A stretch of 64,000 nucleotides of DNA from Ustulina deusta (taxonomy: Eukaryota > Ascomycota > Sordariomycetes > Xylariales > Xylariaceae). The notes below the pieces were generated by a model. It saw only the letters and a list, made by a program, of their open reading frames with translations, was not told where the DNA came from and made no database searches. Positions 44,991 through 56,694 of this stretch are shown piece after piece; within the stretch, counting starts at the first letter, position 1, and each line of letters starts with the position of its first letter. Location of the stretch: assembly GCA_023159155.1 (NCBI GenBank), contig JAJNNX010000057.1, forward strand, positions 310,001 to 374,000. The letters run 5' to 3'. Both the position numbers and the translations under genes were made by a program.

Positions 44991-46198
44991 TCACTCTACC
45001 AACGACGTCCCACTCCGTGATGCAAAAGCGCCGATGAAGTTGGCAAGCTTCTCCGCACCCTCGAGAGAAATCGAGTTGTAATTGGATGCTCGGACACCTT
45101 TTAGCTCGCGATGACCCTTCAGTCCAGTCAGCCCTACAGTAGCAGCATCCTTTAAGAATGCTTCTTCGACGGCATCGCCACCCTTGATCCTAAAGCAGAT
45201 GTTCATACGTGATCGTACTGCTTCATCGGGGATGATCTGGTAAATGGTAGGATAGGCCTCAAGGGCTTTATAAATAAGTTGAGCTTTCTTTTGGGATAGG
45301 ATCTGCTGTCCTTGGACTTTATTGGGATGTTGTAGTAATAGCTGCTTCAAAACCCAACCAGCAATAAATACACTATAGAAAAATTAATTTATTTATTTAA
45401 ATTTATAAGATAAGGAATTTTAGGAAGATATACTTACTCAAAAATACTTAATATATTATAAAGACTATTATTTTTAATAATAGTTTCGAATTCGAAGATA
45501 CGAGGCGGGATTGGTAATATGAGCTGTCTCATCAAGGCTGTAGAAGGCTGTGGTAAAAAGTGTTTCTGGATAATGACAACAGTAATACCAGTTGATCCGA
45601 GGTTCTTCTGGGCGCCAAAGAAGATGGCTGAGAAATTAGATATCGGGATCTTCCTCGAAAGGATATTAGAGCTCATATCAGCGACAACAATTGGTCTGTC
45701 GGGCCCCGGCTCGAGACACTTGGGAAATCCAGGGAACTCGACGCCGGACAGTCTCATTGTCGCAGTAATAAACCATGGCAGCATCGTGAGATAGATTCCA
45801 GGTATCCTCGTTCGGGATCGTTCCAAACTTGCCACCATTCGCTTTACGGCTATCAGCCACAATATTGACGTGTTCCGAGCCAAAAAGTCGCTCGGCTTCG
45901 GCCGCTGCTTTCTGTGACCAGCCACCAGTAATGATATAGTCGATCTTGAGATTCTCCACGGCCGACTTGAGCTTTAGAACTGTGCTCTCATCACTTTCCG
46001 AACCCTGCACCTCCTTGTATTTGCGGGTGACCCAGTTGCCAACAAAGTTATATGCCATGGCAGAAAATTTTGCAGAGCCTCCTCCGTGCATAAAACAGAT
46101 TTCGTAACCGTCTGGAATGTCCAGGTACGAGACCAGATCGGCCTTGGCCTCATTGATTATGGTAGCTGCAATCTCCGATCGATGCGAATGTTCGGCAA
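44991..46198 (-). pseudogene. truncated phosphoserine aminotransferase (SerC/SER1) copy
   Basis: The minus strand encodes most of a SerC-type PLP aminotransferase. It starts at about 46198, right after a TATATAG acceptor, with AEHSHRSEIAATIINEAKAD; then FMHGGGSAKFSAMAYN, TGGWSQKAAAEAERLFG, ADSRKANGGKFGTIP, VVADMSSNILSRKIP (active-site strand), FGAQKNLGSTGITVVII (with the PLP-lysine), SRMNICFR and GLKGHRELKGVRASNYNS. The first ~40 residues are missing: the upstream DNA belongs to the oppositely oriented zinc-finger gene. After YYCDNETV the frame shifts before GVEFPGFP, as if two bases of a codon were lost near 45745. An AT-rich intron (about 45434-45362) lies after NNSLYNILSIF-D. In a working gene the enzyme makes phosphoserine in serine synthesis; this copy is dead, presumably a duplicate of an intact gene elsewhere. 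Confidence 0.88.
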
Positions 46199-46204
46199 CT
46201 ATAT

Positions 46205-48494
46205 ATGGAGAAACCAGACGTCAGCATCAGTCATCCGAGACAGCCGTCAAAAGGTCACTTCAAGATCCGTCCTGGGGATAATGGTGGAAGGAGGACGACA
46301 GCCTCTGGGAGCTCCATACCGCCAAGGCCATTTGCGGACGAACACGACTGCAATTACACGTTTGCCAGCCAAGGTGCCGCCCAGGAACATGCAAAGGTAG
46401 CGCACAAGAACATTCGCTATCCTTGCCCGCTTGCGAAGGAGAACAATTACGGGTTGGTTTTCCGTAGCAAAACCGCAGCGAACATACATGCAAGCTCAGC
46501 ACACGAAAATCGTCGATTTCCGTGCCCTCAAGCTGACGAGCACCATTGCCTCAAAACGTTCGCGTCTAAGCAGGATGCAAAGAAGCACTCACTTAAGCAC
46601 AAGGGGATCAGGTTTCCATGCCCTCAAGCTGACAAGTACAGCTGTCCCAAAACGTTCATATCCAAACGCGACGCCAAGGAGCATTTACGGATACACTCAG
46701 CGACCAAGCTTAGTCGCCCTGTTGCGGAAGAATATGGGTGCGATTCAGTTTTCACTTGGCCAAAGGAAGCTTAGAGACACGCGAAAATTCATACTCACCA
46801 TTACATCTGTCCACGTACTGGTTGTCATGAACGATTTCAATCCTCTAATGACGCTCTGCTACATGCGGAAGACCCAAATCACCGACATATCAGTCTCTTT
46901 CTATGCCCCATCCAGACGTGCCGGTCAGCCGTGACTGGCAAGCGATTGACTCTGAGCGAGGTAAAGAGACATGAAGAGTTACATGTCCGCCTCGGTCATA
47001 TCGATGAATCTGCGGATTTCATTGCGCCACCAGCGAGCCAGCTTCCAATACACAGCGACATGCCCTTATACTCGCTCATTCTCCAGCATAGCAGCCTTTA
47101 TTCAGCGAAGAAAACTCAACAAAATGAGTCATCCCTAGGCATTTGTGAAACTGAGGGCGATTCCGATCACGAGATCAATTTCGAGGACATCTCCGATGCA
47201 AGCGATTGCGATGGTGAAATAAAAGAAGAGTCCTTCTCAGAAGAAGAAGAATTACACGAATTTGAAAGTGGGATTCTTACTAAGGAACATCGCCTGCGGA
47301 TTCTTGAACAGAACACTACAATCTGGAGTGTGTCCCATTCTCTCCTTATTCCTTACTTGATCTATATCTAACGAGTATCGGTGGAGTAGATTTCAATCAA
47401 GAGTGCATGGTCAACCTTGAGCATTTTGGCCACATGTGTCGTGGACCTACTGGCGGTACTCGCCATATGATTTTTGATCGATGTCCAAAAAGTATCACAA
47501 TAGATCTGGATACCGCTCGTCTCCGGCTGCGAGGGCGCGGAAGTTCTGCCAAATTCTTTCTCGATACCCGATGCGTTGGATGCCGTGTCTACTACCAATT
47601 GTCGTTGTTCTTGAGGTATGAGGGTATAGAACCCTCTCGAGAGCCCGAGGCGGGGACTTCTGTTTGCGCAGATCAGGGCTGCGAGTGGCTCTCCTTCTAT
47701 GGATACGACTTCTGAATAATTCTATGGCTATGGCAAGGCCAAACTCCAACATGGAGCTGTTGAACGAAATATTCAAGTCTGCGACTCAAAGTGAGTGGAC
47801 GTTCCAGCCTCGGTATAATATCGTGCGCAGCCGAATGGATGAGATTTTACGAGGCAGGCGGCCTGGCACTGACCTTATTATCTTGGACGATGAATTCTCA
47901 CCTGCATCAAGGCAACTCTAGGAATTTGCTATGATAGAGCGAGTTTCCGGCAAAATTCTGATCAATACCATCATTGATCACCAAGATATAATTACGCACA
48001 ACACAAAGGCACTTCCATTCTGGAGTTACATTGCCCGGTCTAAAGCGAAAGCGGTTTATTCATCAACCCGAAAAGACATTAGCCACATGGATGTTCACGA
48101 AGTTGCCTTGAAAATCCAACAAGTAGGAATCACTCAAGACACAATCATCCTAGTTTATCACACATCCACCTTCGACCTGACGCTCCTTCGACAGTTCTTG
48201 GAGTCAGCTGGCTATTTTGGTGTTCTGCCACCAGACAAGAACTGCATACCCATGGTCAATATTCTTCGCCCGCATCTATCAAAACGGTTGCCATCAGGCA
48301 AGTTATTTCCCCTAAGGCTGGATGTACTTTTCACCCTCATGTACCCTCGACATGGCTTGGTTGGGTTAAATCACCAAGCGCTAGTTGATTGTCAACAGAC
48401 GCGACTTGTTTGCATGGCCTACGAAGAACTCTGCAGACCTATTGCGGAGCGAGGTCGGGAATGGCAACCAGATATGGTTGCACCGTCTACATAG
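46205..48494 (+). pseudogene. C2H2 zinc-finger / DEDDh exonuclease gene, broken
   Basis: The first part (46205-47371, one frame) has at least four unusual fingers with C-x7-C spacing, e.g. CPQADEHHCLKTFASKQDA and CPQADKYSCPKTFISKRDA, followed by HxxxH pairs, and later ICPRTGCHERF. A TAG at 46772-46774 interrupts it (EA-stop-RHAKIH). An acidic segment follows. 47407-47715 (second frame) gives VNLEHFGHMCRGPTGG to CEWLSFYGYDF; a third frame then carries FYGYGKAKLQHGAVERNIQV after TAA; and the frame from 47770 gives SEWTFQPRYNIVRSRMDEIL. The nuclease is readable: LIILDDEF (DxE, Exo I), then TAG at 47919, YHTSTFDLTLLRQFL (Exo II Asp) and LNHQALVDCQQTRL (HxxxxD, Exo III). So a DEDDh exonuclease fold follows DNA/RNA-binding fingers. 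The stops fit CAG/CAA to TAG/TAA. Joining the pieces as one gene is inference from order and family feel. Confidence 0.7.
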
Positions 48495-49089
48495 ACGTGC
48501 ATCCTCGACTGGCTCAGGCGCAGAGACGACGCCGGCGACAGCAAGGTAACCCTCTGATAAAACGACTCATGTCTAGTTGGACATACTGCCCTCTGGATCT
48601 TTTGAGTCTGATCGTTGCGCCTGAAGGCGAAGGACCCCTTAGGAGAAGCAGAGGACACGGCCGCCTGATGCGGCGGCTGGAGGCGGAGATGCGGGAGGAG
48701 CTGCGGACGCCGCGTCTTGGGGGGCCTGAGATCAGTGGTCTTGGGGGACCTGAAGTTCGGTTGGCAATTCCAACATTTTCTGGCAGTCTCTTCAGCTTTT
48801 CATAGGTAGCCCGCGGGTTTTGACTAGGTTGGCAACTTTGGTCGGATGGTCCCAAAACAAGGTTCGGTGAAGGGACACGCAAGCACAAGCCCTCAGCAGG
48901 CTTAGAGCGGCAGCAGCAGCACAGGCGAATTCACGCAAGGGGAAAAGTAAGCAGAACTCGATTTGTAGCTTGAGATGCAGAATGATTGAGACGGTAAGCT
49001 TTATGTGACACAAAACTGGACCTATATATCATAAGCCCTCACTTGGTATGTCCATAATCTGGGCCTGCCCCCGTTGGTCGCGAATTTTG

Positions 49090-49205
49090 GGGGCCTTCGA
49101 TGACCTATGATATATTTAATGTCCTGTGATATGCACTGTCCTTTGATATTCTGTGTCCTGGGATATTTCATATTATGGTAACCCATGTCCTGTGATATTC
49201 GTGAC
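49090..49205. repeat. degenerate GTCCTGTGATAT repeat
   Basis: Units resembling GTCCTGTGATAT or GTCCTTTGATAT recur four to five times with 15-40-base spacing (ATGTCCTGTGATATGC, TGTCCTTTGATATTC, GTGTCCTGGGATATTTC, TGTCCTGTGATATTCG). Confidence 0.7.
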
Positions 49206-49297
49206 GACTGCGGATTGACACGCTGGATTCCATCCAACACCACCTGAATATATTGCGGGAGCAGCTGCAAGCCTATCTGAAATAGCTCCTGCGCTAT

Positions 49298-49410
49298 TGG
49301 TGACATTAGTGATATCGGCGGCATTAGCGACATTAGTGGCATCAACGGTGTCAACGGCATCAATGGTATCAGCGACATCAGCAGCATTAACGACATCAGT
49401 GGCGGAGCCT
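49298..49410. repeat. 9-bp minisatellite
   Basis: About twelve degenerate units of the type GGCATTAGC/GACATTAGT/GGCATCAAC follow each other without gaps. On the plus strand they read as G/D-I-S/N tripeptides, but no real gene around them is supported. Confidence 0.8.
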
Positions 49411-51082
49411 CCGTGGCTGCTGCTTTAGACCCTTGGGGCCCTGTACATAGCTGCTGATGTTCGCTGCTGCTGGGATTCCCTTCTCGACCGCGTGCCTAGC
49501 CAGCTCGGCCTTGCTCCGTGCATTACTGCGCTTGCTATTAGCTTTATGCAACCAAGTCCTTGTTGCTAGTTAATCTTGATGGACCAACATAGAACAGAAT
49601 CTTCGACACCTAGGCGATGGCGGACTTCATCCCCGCGCACCCTCAACCTTAAGTGAATGTGGACGTGTCAGGATAATCATGGGGTTGGAGGATAACCCTG
49701 TCTTTATCTGCGACTTTAAAAACTTGGTTGCGGCCCGCGACAGCGAAGTGATGTGGTTGCTCAAAAGGTGCAGAAGAATATGGGGGAAGAAAAGGAGGCG
49801 ATTATGTTTCTCGGTAGTCCCAGTTTTCGGGCCCACGCCATCATTCAGGCATTTCGCTCGCGCAAACTCGACAATCCTCGCCCTTGAACTCTGGGCTCTG
49901 AAGCACTGCGCGTTCGGTCTAAACCAAATTTAGTCACCTCCCTGATCATGTCCGGGCAAGTGCCTGAGCAAGAGCGGTGAGGGGTGGTCTGGCCAGCTGG
50001 GGTTGTTGAGGGCAAGATTCGGCAACCGCAACAGATAATGCAATTGTCCTCACCACTCATCGACTTGTCAATTAGTCTGTCACGAACTGGATAGGCACAT
50101 CTTTGATGGAGGAATGAAGATCTTGCGCAAAGCCTCAAAATTCACCTGCATAAGTAAAATCACGTACTTCTTGGATGTAAGGGCTGTTGTGAAGACATTA
50201 GTCAGAAGTTCGTATAACGACAGTTTATTAAGCTCGTGGGTTATTTCCGAGGTGGAATAGGCGTATCTAAAGCAACAGGACAGAGGGTAGAAGAGATTGG
50301 AGAGGGCACAGAGACTACCCTACTCGACCAAGGGGATGCTCCACATTACAGCAAGCCTGCCGCCATGCTGACTTATGGTCCGGGCCTTAAGAGCACTGGT
50401 CCAGACCAGTATAAGCAGACTAGCATGGCTACATAGGCATACACTCAATGATAAGTATGTGGCGACTCTTAGATCTTGTGGGGTGTCGCGTACAGATAAT
50501 ACCAAATAGCTAGATCTTGCTTATAGGCTTTAAGATAAAAACTATTATTAATACGATTTAGTTTTTTTGTTTGGAACATAATAATTAGTAAGAGCACGCA
50601 GCTTTGAAAATTGTTTTTGCGTATTTTTTTTTTTGCGCATGTTACGGGCAAGGCTAGTCCTTAAGAGCCTTCCCGATTAATGGAAGTTCTGGACCTCTGC
50701 CGGAACTTATAGAACTTCTTACAGAAATATATCAAAGAAGTGCGTCGGAACTCCGCGTTAGTAATATATTAATAACTATATAACGATAAAAACTTTGCTT
50801 TTATAAATCTTTTTTTTTAGTTATTTAATTAAATCTTTTTATATATTAATTAATTTTAATTTTTTTAAACAATGTTAATAGAGTTTATTAGTTATATAAT
50901 ACCTAAAAAATTATAAAGAACTTTATAAAAAAGCTATTTTTTAATAAGCAGTTTTTAAATAATTTAATAATGAAATATTTTAAATTATTAAATAAAAATT
51001 AAATAAATAGTTTAATATTATAAACAATTTAATTATTTTTATTTTTATATAAATATAAACATATTTAATAAGTTATATTAAT

Positions 51083-51164
51083 GGTTTGATAATGTAGTAG
51101 TTATACGTCTAGTTTTTATACGTATTTTTTATGTATAATTATTAGTTCGAATCTAGCTTGAGCT
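51083..51164 (+). other. tRNA-like head of repeat A
   Basis: GGTTTGA at the 5' end faces TTGAGCT at the 3' end. A box-A-like TAATGTAGTAGTTATACG and a box-B-like AGTTCGAATCTAGC are at tRNA positions. It is decayed: the stem no longer pairs fully but would if C-to-T changes were undone. This is a SINE-type promoter relic, not a working tRNA. Confidence 0.7.
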
Positions 51165-51880
51165 ATTTTTATAAGTTTAGCAACTAAGCTTTAGCGATTA
51201 GTTTTTGCTTAATAAAATAACTAGTTTTAGCTTTGGCTCGCTATTTTACGCTAAGATCGGAGCTATAGCAAGCTTATTTTTTATTATAAAACCTATAAAA
51301 ATAGCTTGTTTGCTAATTATAAGCTAACTAAGCTAACTAATAGTACGCTTATTTATTAATAGAGCTAAAAATAGCTTATTTATTAATATAACTAAAAATA
51401 AAAGTTTATTTTTTGGTTTATTTTATTACTAGACTTTATAGTAGCAATTAGCTAGCAAATTAAAAATAAGCTTTTATTAAACTTGTTATGTTTTATTAAA
51501 ACTAGCAGCATTTTAATAAATTTTTTTAAAAATATATACTAATTAAATATATAAAAGTTTATAAATAAATAAATATAACTAAAAGCTAAATTAAAAATTA
51601 TATAAATTATATTTAAGCTATATTTATATATAAAAAAACTATAGAGTTAAAGTATAGGTATATAAAATATTATGCTAGGGGCTCTATAAGATATTATAAA
51701 TTAAAAAAAAAAGTTTAAAAAAAATACTGTATTTAAAGGTGTTTTACCGGTGTACTGCTAGTTCGCCAAGTTTATTTTTATTTATTTATAATTATTATTT
51801 AAATTAACTTAGTAATTATAAAGTAGTTATATTAGATAATCTAGTATAGTAAATTAAATTAATGAATTAATTAATTAAGT
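51083..51880 (+). repeat. direct repeat unit A (tRNA-headed element)
   Basis: It aligns throughout with 52031-52770: both begin with a tRNA-like ~82-base head, continue through AAGTTTAGCAACTAA, TTAATAAAATAA-TAGTTTTAGCTTT, TATTTTATTACTAGA-TTTATAGTAG and end near AGGTGTTTTA--G-G-ACTGCTAGTT. Differences are mostly T/C or A/G transitions, as RIP would cause. Confidence 0.85.
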
Positions 51881-52030
51881 TATATTAATAATTTTAAACC
51901 TTTTTTTTTTATAGATTAAAAAGTTTATTAGTTTTTATATAAGGTTTTTTATATAAAAAGTAGTTATAAAATATAAACTAAATTAAAATATTCAATTTAT
52001 TTAAAAAAAAAATCAATATATAAAATCTTA

Positions 52031-52113
52031 GGCTTAATAGCGTAGTAGTTATGCGTTTAGTTCTTATATATATATTTTTATGCATAGTTATTAGTTCAAA
52101 TCTAGCTCAAGCT
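52031..52113 (+). other. tRNA-like head of repeat B
   Basis: GGCTTAA pairs with TCAAGCT apart from two RIP-type mismatches (A-C and a terminal G-T). Box A is TAGCGTAGTAGTTATGCG and box B TAGTTCAAATCTAGC. The distance between the boxes is longer than in a normal tRNA (extra AT sequence in the anticodon/variable region). Confidence 0.7.
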
Positions 52114-52770
52114 TTTTTTGCAAGTTTAGCAACTAAACTCTAGCTATTAGCTTTTGTTTAATAAAATAATTAGTTTTAGCTTTAGCTTGCTATTTTATAT
52201 TAAAATCAGAGCTATACCAAGCTTAGTTTTTATTATAATACCTATAAAAATAGTTTATCTATTAATTATAACCTATTTAAACTAAGTAATAATATGTTTA
52301 TTTATTAATATAGCTAAAAATAATAGCTTGTTTTATTTATTTATTTTATTACTAGATTTTATAGTAGTAATTAATTAGCAAATTAAAAATAGGTTTTTAT
52401 TAAGCCTGCTAAGCTTTACTAGAGCTAGCTAGTAGTACTAAAAAAATAAGAACGCTTTAAGTATATATTAGTTAAATATATAAAAGCTTACAAATAAACA
52501 AATATAATTAAAAGCTAAGTTAAAAGCTATATAAATTATAAAGTTAAAATATAAGTATATAAAGTATTATATTAAAAGCTTATAAGTTGTTATATTAAAT
52601 AAGAAAAAAGAAAGTTTAAGAAAAAGACTATATTTAGAGGTGTTTTATTAGCGCACTGCTAGTTAGCTAAGTTTACTTTTTTTATATATTATTGTTTGAA
52701 TTAATTTTATAAAACAAATAGTTATATTAGTTAGTTAAGCATAGCAAATCAATTTAATTAATATAAAATC
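52031..52770 (+). repeat. direct repeat unit B (tRNA-headed element)
   Basis: Second copy of the element at 51083-51880, same orientation, about 150 bases after the end of the first. Shared landmarks are AGCAACTAA, GAGCTATA-CAAGCTTA, CCTATAAAAATAG and GTGTTTTA...ACTGCTAGTT. Confidence 0.85.
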
Positions 52771-53970
52771 TAATTAAATTTATAATATATTTTTATAAGT
52801 ATTATTTTAATATTAATTAAATAAAAATTTTAGTTTATGATTTGTTTTTTTAAGTAAAATTTAAAAATGTTTTTTATATTTTTTTAAAAATAAAAAAGAA
52901 ATTTTATTTATATAAGTAATATTTTATTATGCTAGAACTATATATACTATACCTTTTATAATAGCACACTAAGCTATATACTATTTTAATAGACTTTTTA
53001 TTATATATATATATATGCTTTATATATATTTTATACTTTTTTTTTCTAAGCTTAAATTTTATATAAATCTAAATAATAAAATATTTATTGTTATAATTAG
53101 TTAAGGAAAGCTTTTATAGCTAGTTTATTAATATTATAAATAAAAACTCTAAGCTAAAAAAAAAAACCAAAAAAAAACAGAGTTTATAAAGTGGATAAAT
53201 ATAGACTTTATATATATAGCTATAAAGCTATAAGTTAGTCTATATATAGGTTTAAATTTTTTATAAATTATACTAAAACTATATTAACTATTATACTGTT
53301 TTTTTTTTGAACTAAAAGTTTAAATATAGTTTTAATATAAAATTATTAATAATAATAAATTTATAAAAAAAGTTTATAGCATACTGTTTTATTATTATTT
53401 TTATTATTATTTATAAATTTATTAGCTATTATTATATATATTTATTTTTATAGATTTATAAAAAGTTTAAAAGTTTTTTTATAAGTTTTATAAAATTAAT
53501 TAAGCTTAATTAATATATTTAAAAGAATTTAAGCTATATATTAGGTATTATTAGGATTATAGCTTTTTTAAGCAATTTAATACTATAGTTTTTTAGTTTT
53601 TTTTATATATTTTTAATTATTTAATTTGTTTAATTTTAATTTTTGCTTTATTATTAATATTTTTAATTAAAAGTAATAATTAAATTTATTAAAATAAAAA
53701 GTTATTGCTTGTTTTATATAATTAGTTAGTATAAAATAAGGTTTTTATTTTTTTTTAAATTTTAAATAAACTAACTAACTAAAAGTCTAATTTAATAATT
53801 AGCGCTTATGTTATAAAGCTTTTTTTTTTTTTAAAAAGATTCTAATTGTTATTTTTATTTTTATTAAGCGTTTTTTTTATTAGCTTATAATTTATATTAT
53901 TTTTATATAAAGTTTAAAATTAAAAAATAAATATTTTTGTTAGAATAACTAGTATTAGTTATAATTTTAT

Positions 53971-54045
53971 TATGTAATTTGCACGGAGTGCAAGTTTATG
54001 TTCGGCTTTGTATAGATGTTAGCTAGACTTTAGCCGGATAAAAAA
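53971..54045. other. GC island with nested inverted repeats inside the AT block
   Basis: TTGCACGGAGTGCAA (53979-53993) is a perfect hairpin, followed by a second stem, CGGCT...AGCCG (54003-54036). The surrounding kilobases are nearly pure A/T, so this patch kept its G/C or was inserted later. Confidence 0.65.
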
Positions 54046-56510
54046 GACTGTATTTCTTTTTTATTATATTAGTTTATATAAATATAAAAAACTTATATTT
54101 TATATAAATAAATTTTTTTTTATAAATAATATAATATATAATTGATTATATTCTGTTCATATATATTATTTATTTATTTTATATACAATATATTATATAT
54201 AGCTTATTTAATATTAATTAATAATTATAAAAATATTTATATAATTATAGAAATACTATAAATTAGAAAAAATAAAAATAGAGTTTAACCTAAAGTTTTG
54301 CTAAGTTTTTATATTATATTTTAAAAAAATTTCTATATAATTATTTCTATTTTTAATAGAAAAACAAAGTAGTATATAAAATAAAATAAATATTTAATTA
54401 TTATAAAAAAAAAAAGATCTGAACTCTAACTATATAACTATTTTTGTTTTTAGCAAAAAAACAAAATAATATATAAAAAAAAATAGTTTATAATTATACT
54501 ACTTTTAATTATGTTATAATATAATAATTAAATATTTTTATTTTTATTTTTATTTATTTATTATTATTTATTTTGTTTTATTATAGAATTAAATATATTA
54601 TATAAAACAATAAAAGTTATTAAAGCGTATTTATAATATATATATAAAAGATTAACTAAAAAATTTAAAATTAATATATAAAATATTAAAGCTAAAATAT
54701 TAATTTAGGTAAAATAATATATTATATACTAAAGATATAGCTTCTTTATTAGATTAAAAAGTATAACTATTTATTAGTTATTAAATAATAATTTTAAGAA
54801 ATATATATAAAAGAATTTAAAAACTAAATAAAAAATTATATCGAAAAGATTTATATTAATATATATATAAAACTATTTAAAAATTATATATAAAAAGGTA
54901 TATAACTATAAAAAAACTAGAAATTATTTTTAAAAAACTTTATATAAATTGTATAAAATAGATTTCAACTTATGAAAAGTTTTTTAAAACTTTTAATTAT
55001 TTAACTTATTTAATTATTTATTATATAATAACTATTTTTTATATATTTAATTAATAATTTTAATATATTTTTTATTTTATTTTTGCTTTTTAGCTTATTT
55101 TAACTTTTTAAATTATTTTAGTTCTTTAGACTATTTTAACTTTTATGTTTATTATATAAATTAAAATAAAACTAAAAATTAAATAGCTAGAACTTATATA
55201 GCTTAGATTTTTAAAAATTAGATTTATTTATTTATATAACTTATCAATAAGTTTTAATATATTTTTAAATATATATATAAATATATAATAAAAATAGATT
55301 ATAAACTAAACTTTTAATTAATATATAAATATTTTATTATTTATAATTTTTTTAAATTTTAATATAATAAGTATACTTTTATATAATATTAGACCTAATA
55401 ATAAATAACTTTTTTTTTAAAAGAAAATATAATATTTAAAAAAAATTAAAATAAAAACCCTATTTAAGCAAGCTATATAATTTATTATATAATAAAGTAT
55501 ATATATTCATTAATATTTAGAATTCAAAAAAATTAATATTATATAATATTTTTAATTATTTTAAAAAGTTTTATAAAAGATTATTTTATTTATTAAATTA
55601 GTTCTAATAAAACTTGAAATAAAATATATTATATAATAGATTTTTATTTTAATATTAATATAAACTATAACTAATATTAAGTTAAATAGACTAGTTTTTT
55701 ATTTAAATAAATAAATAAATAAAACTTTAATATAAAAATATATAATATATTAAATATTATAATTATTAAACTTAAAAAAACTGAAAAAATATTTAGTTAT
55801 AGCTATAAAAAAATCTAGCTAAACATAATAATTATATAAATATATTAAAACGTATTATTATTAATTATAGTTTTTATATTTTAAAAACTAATAAACAAAA
55901 GTTTTTTTATTAATTTTTAAATATATTTTTAATTAGTAAGAAAGTTAAAAAATGAACTAAAAAATTCTATATAAAAAGATAATAATATATATTTTATTAA
56001 TAAAAAGTATAATTAAAGCAACTATATAAAAAACTAGTAATATAAATTTTTTCGATTATTAAATAAGCTAAGCATATAATAATACTACTTAAAAAAATAA
56101 AACAGCTAGAATTATTATATAAATAAGAAATACTTTATATACTAAAAAAAAAATATTAATTAATAAAAAATATTTTTTAAAAGCAAGCTTATATAAAAAA
56201 TTAATAATGTTTTTTTTTTACTTAATAAATTTTTTATATACTTTATAAAATATTAAAAATATTTAAAACTATAAAATAAATATATTATTTAATTAGTTTA
56301 TTTTTAGTAACTAGTATTATATAAAATATATGAAATAATTAATAATAATAAAAATATATATATAAACTGCTTTATTATATAAAAAATAAATTAATTTTAT
56401 AACTAATAATTAAAGCTTTAAATAATACTGCTAGACTAAACAGCTTTATATTAATCTTTTTTAGTTTTAAAGCTTATTTTAAAATTAATTAAGATTTATT
56501 TCTTTTGTTT

Positions 56511-56694
56511 AATATTATTATAAATGGGAAGTTCATAAGGTCAGGTACAATATATGGAAAGATAAGTTGTATATTTGGTAAGGTTGGCTTATAAAACTAA
56601 AGCTTATAAAAAAAAGATTCTCTATCGAAATAGGTGCAAATATAGTATATATATATAGTAAGTATGCATTAGTCCTAGTATGCTAGGCATAATA
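56511..56694 (+). repeat. LTR-like direct repeat, left copy
   Basis: From ATTATTATAAAT to TGCTAGGCATAA it aligns with the end of the window (63818-64000). In the last 60 bases only about four positions differ, all transitions. It contains AGTCCTAGTATGCTAGGCAT, which is unusually GC-rich for the block. Confidence 0.75.

Larger units (their letters stand above)
48495..50509. other. gene-poor transition zone with minisatellites
   Basis: No supportable gene. It contains degenerate GTCCTGTGATAT repeats (49090-49205), a 9-bp minisatellite (49298-49410), and a short inverted repeat ACTGGTCCAGACCAGT at 50395-50410. Frames at 49679-49933 and 50236-50436 are open but show no domain. GC content drops sharply after about 50520. 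Confidence 0.5.

Noticed and set aside
48389..48805. Plus-strand frame overlapping the exonuclease C-terminus
   Set aside because: Starts inside the exonuclease relic in another frame; its Arg/Gly-rich product looks random.
49090..49410. Possible CRISPR-like array
   Set aside because: Repeats are degenerate, spacers vary widely or are absent, and the host is a fungus.
49679..49933. 84-codon plus frame in the transition zone
   Set aside because: No recognisable domain, and the opposite strand is equally open.
50236..50436. 66-codon plus frame before the AT block
   Set aside because: Too short and without a motif; could be a transposon scrap but nothing supports it.
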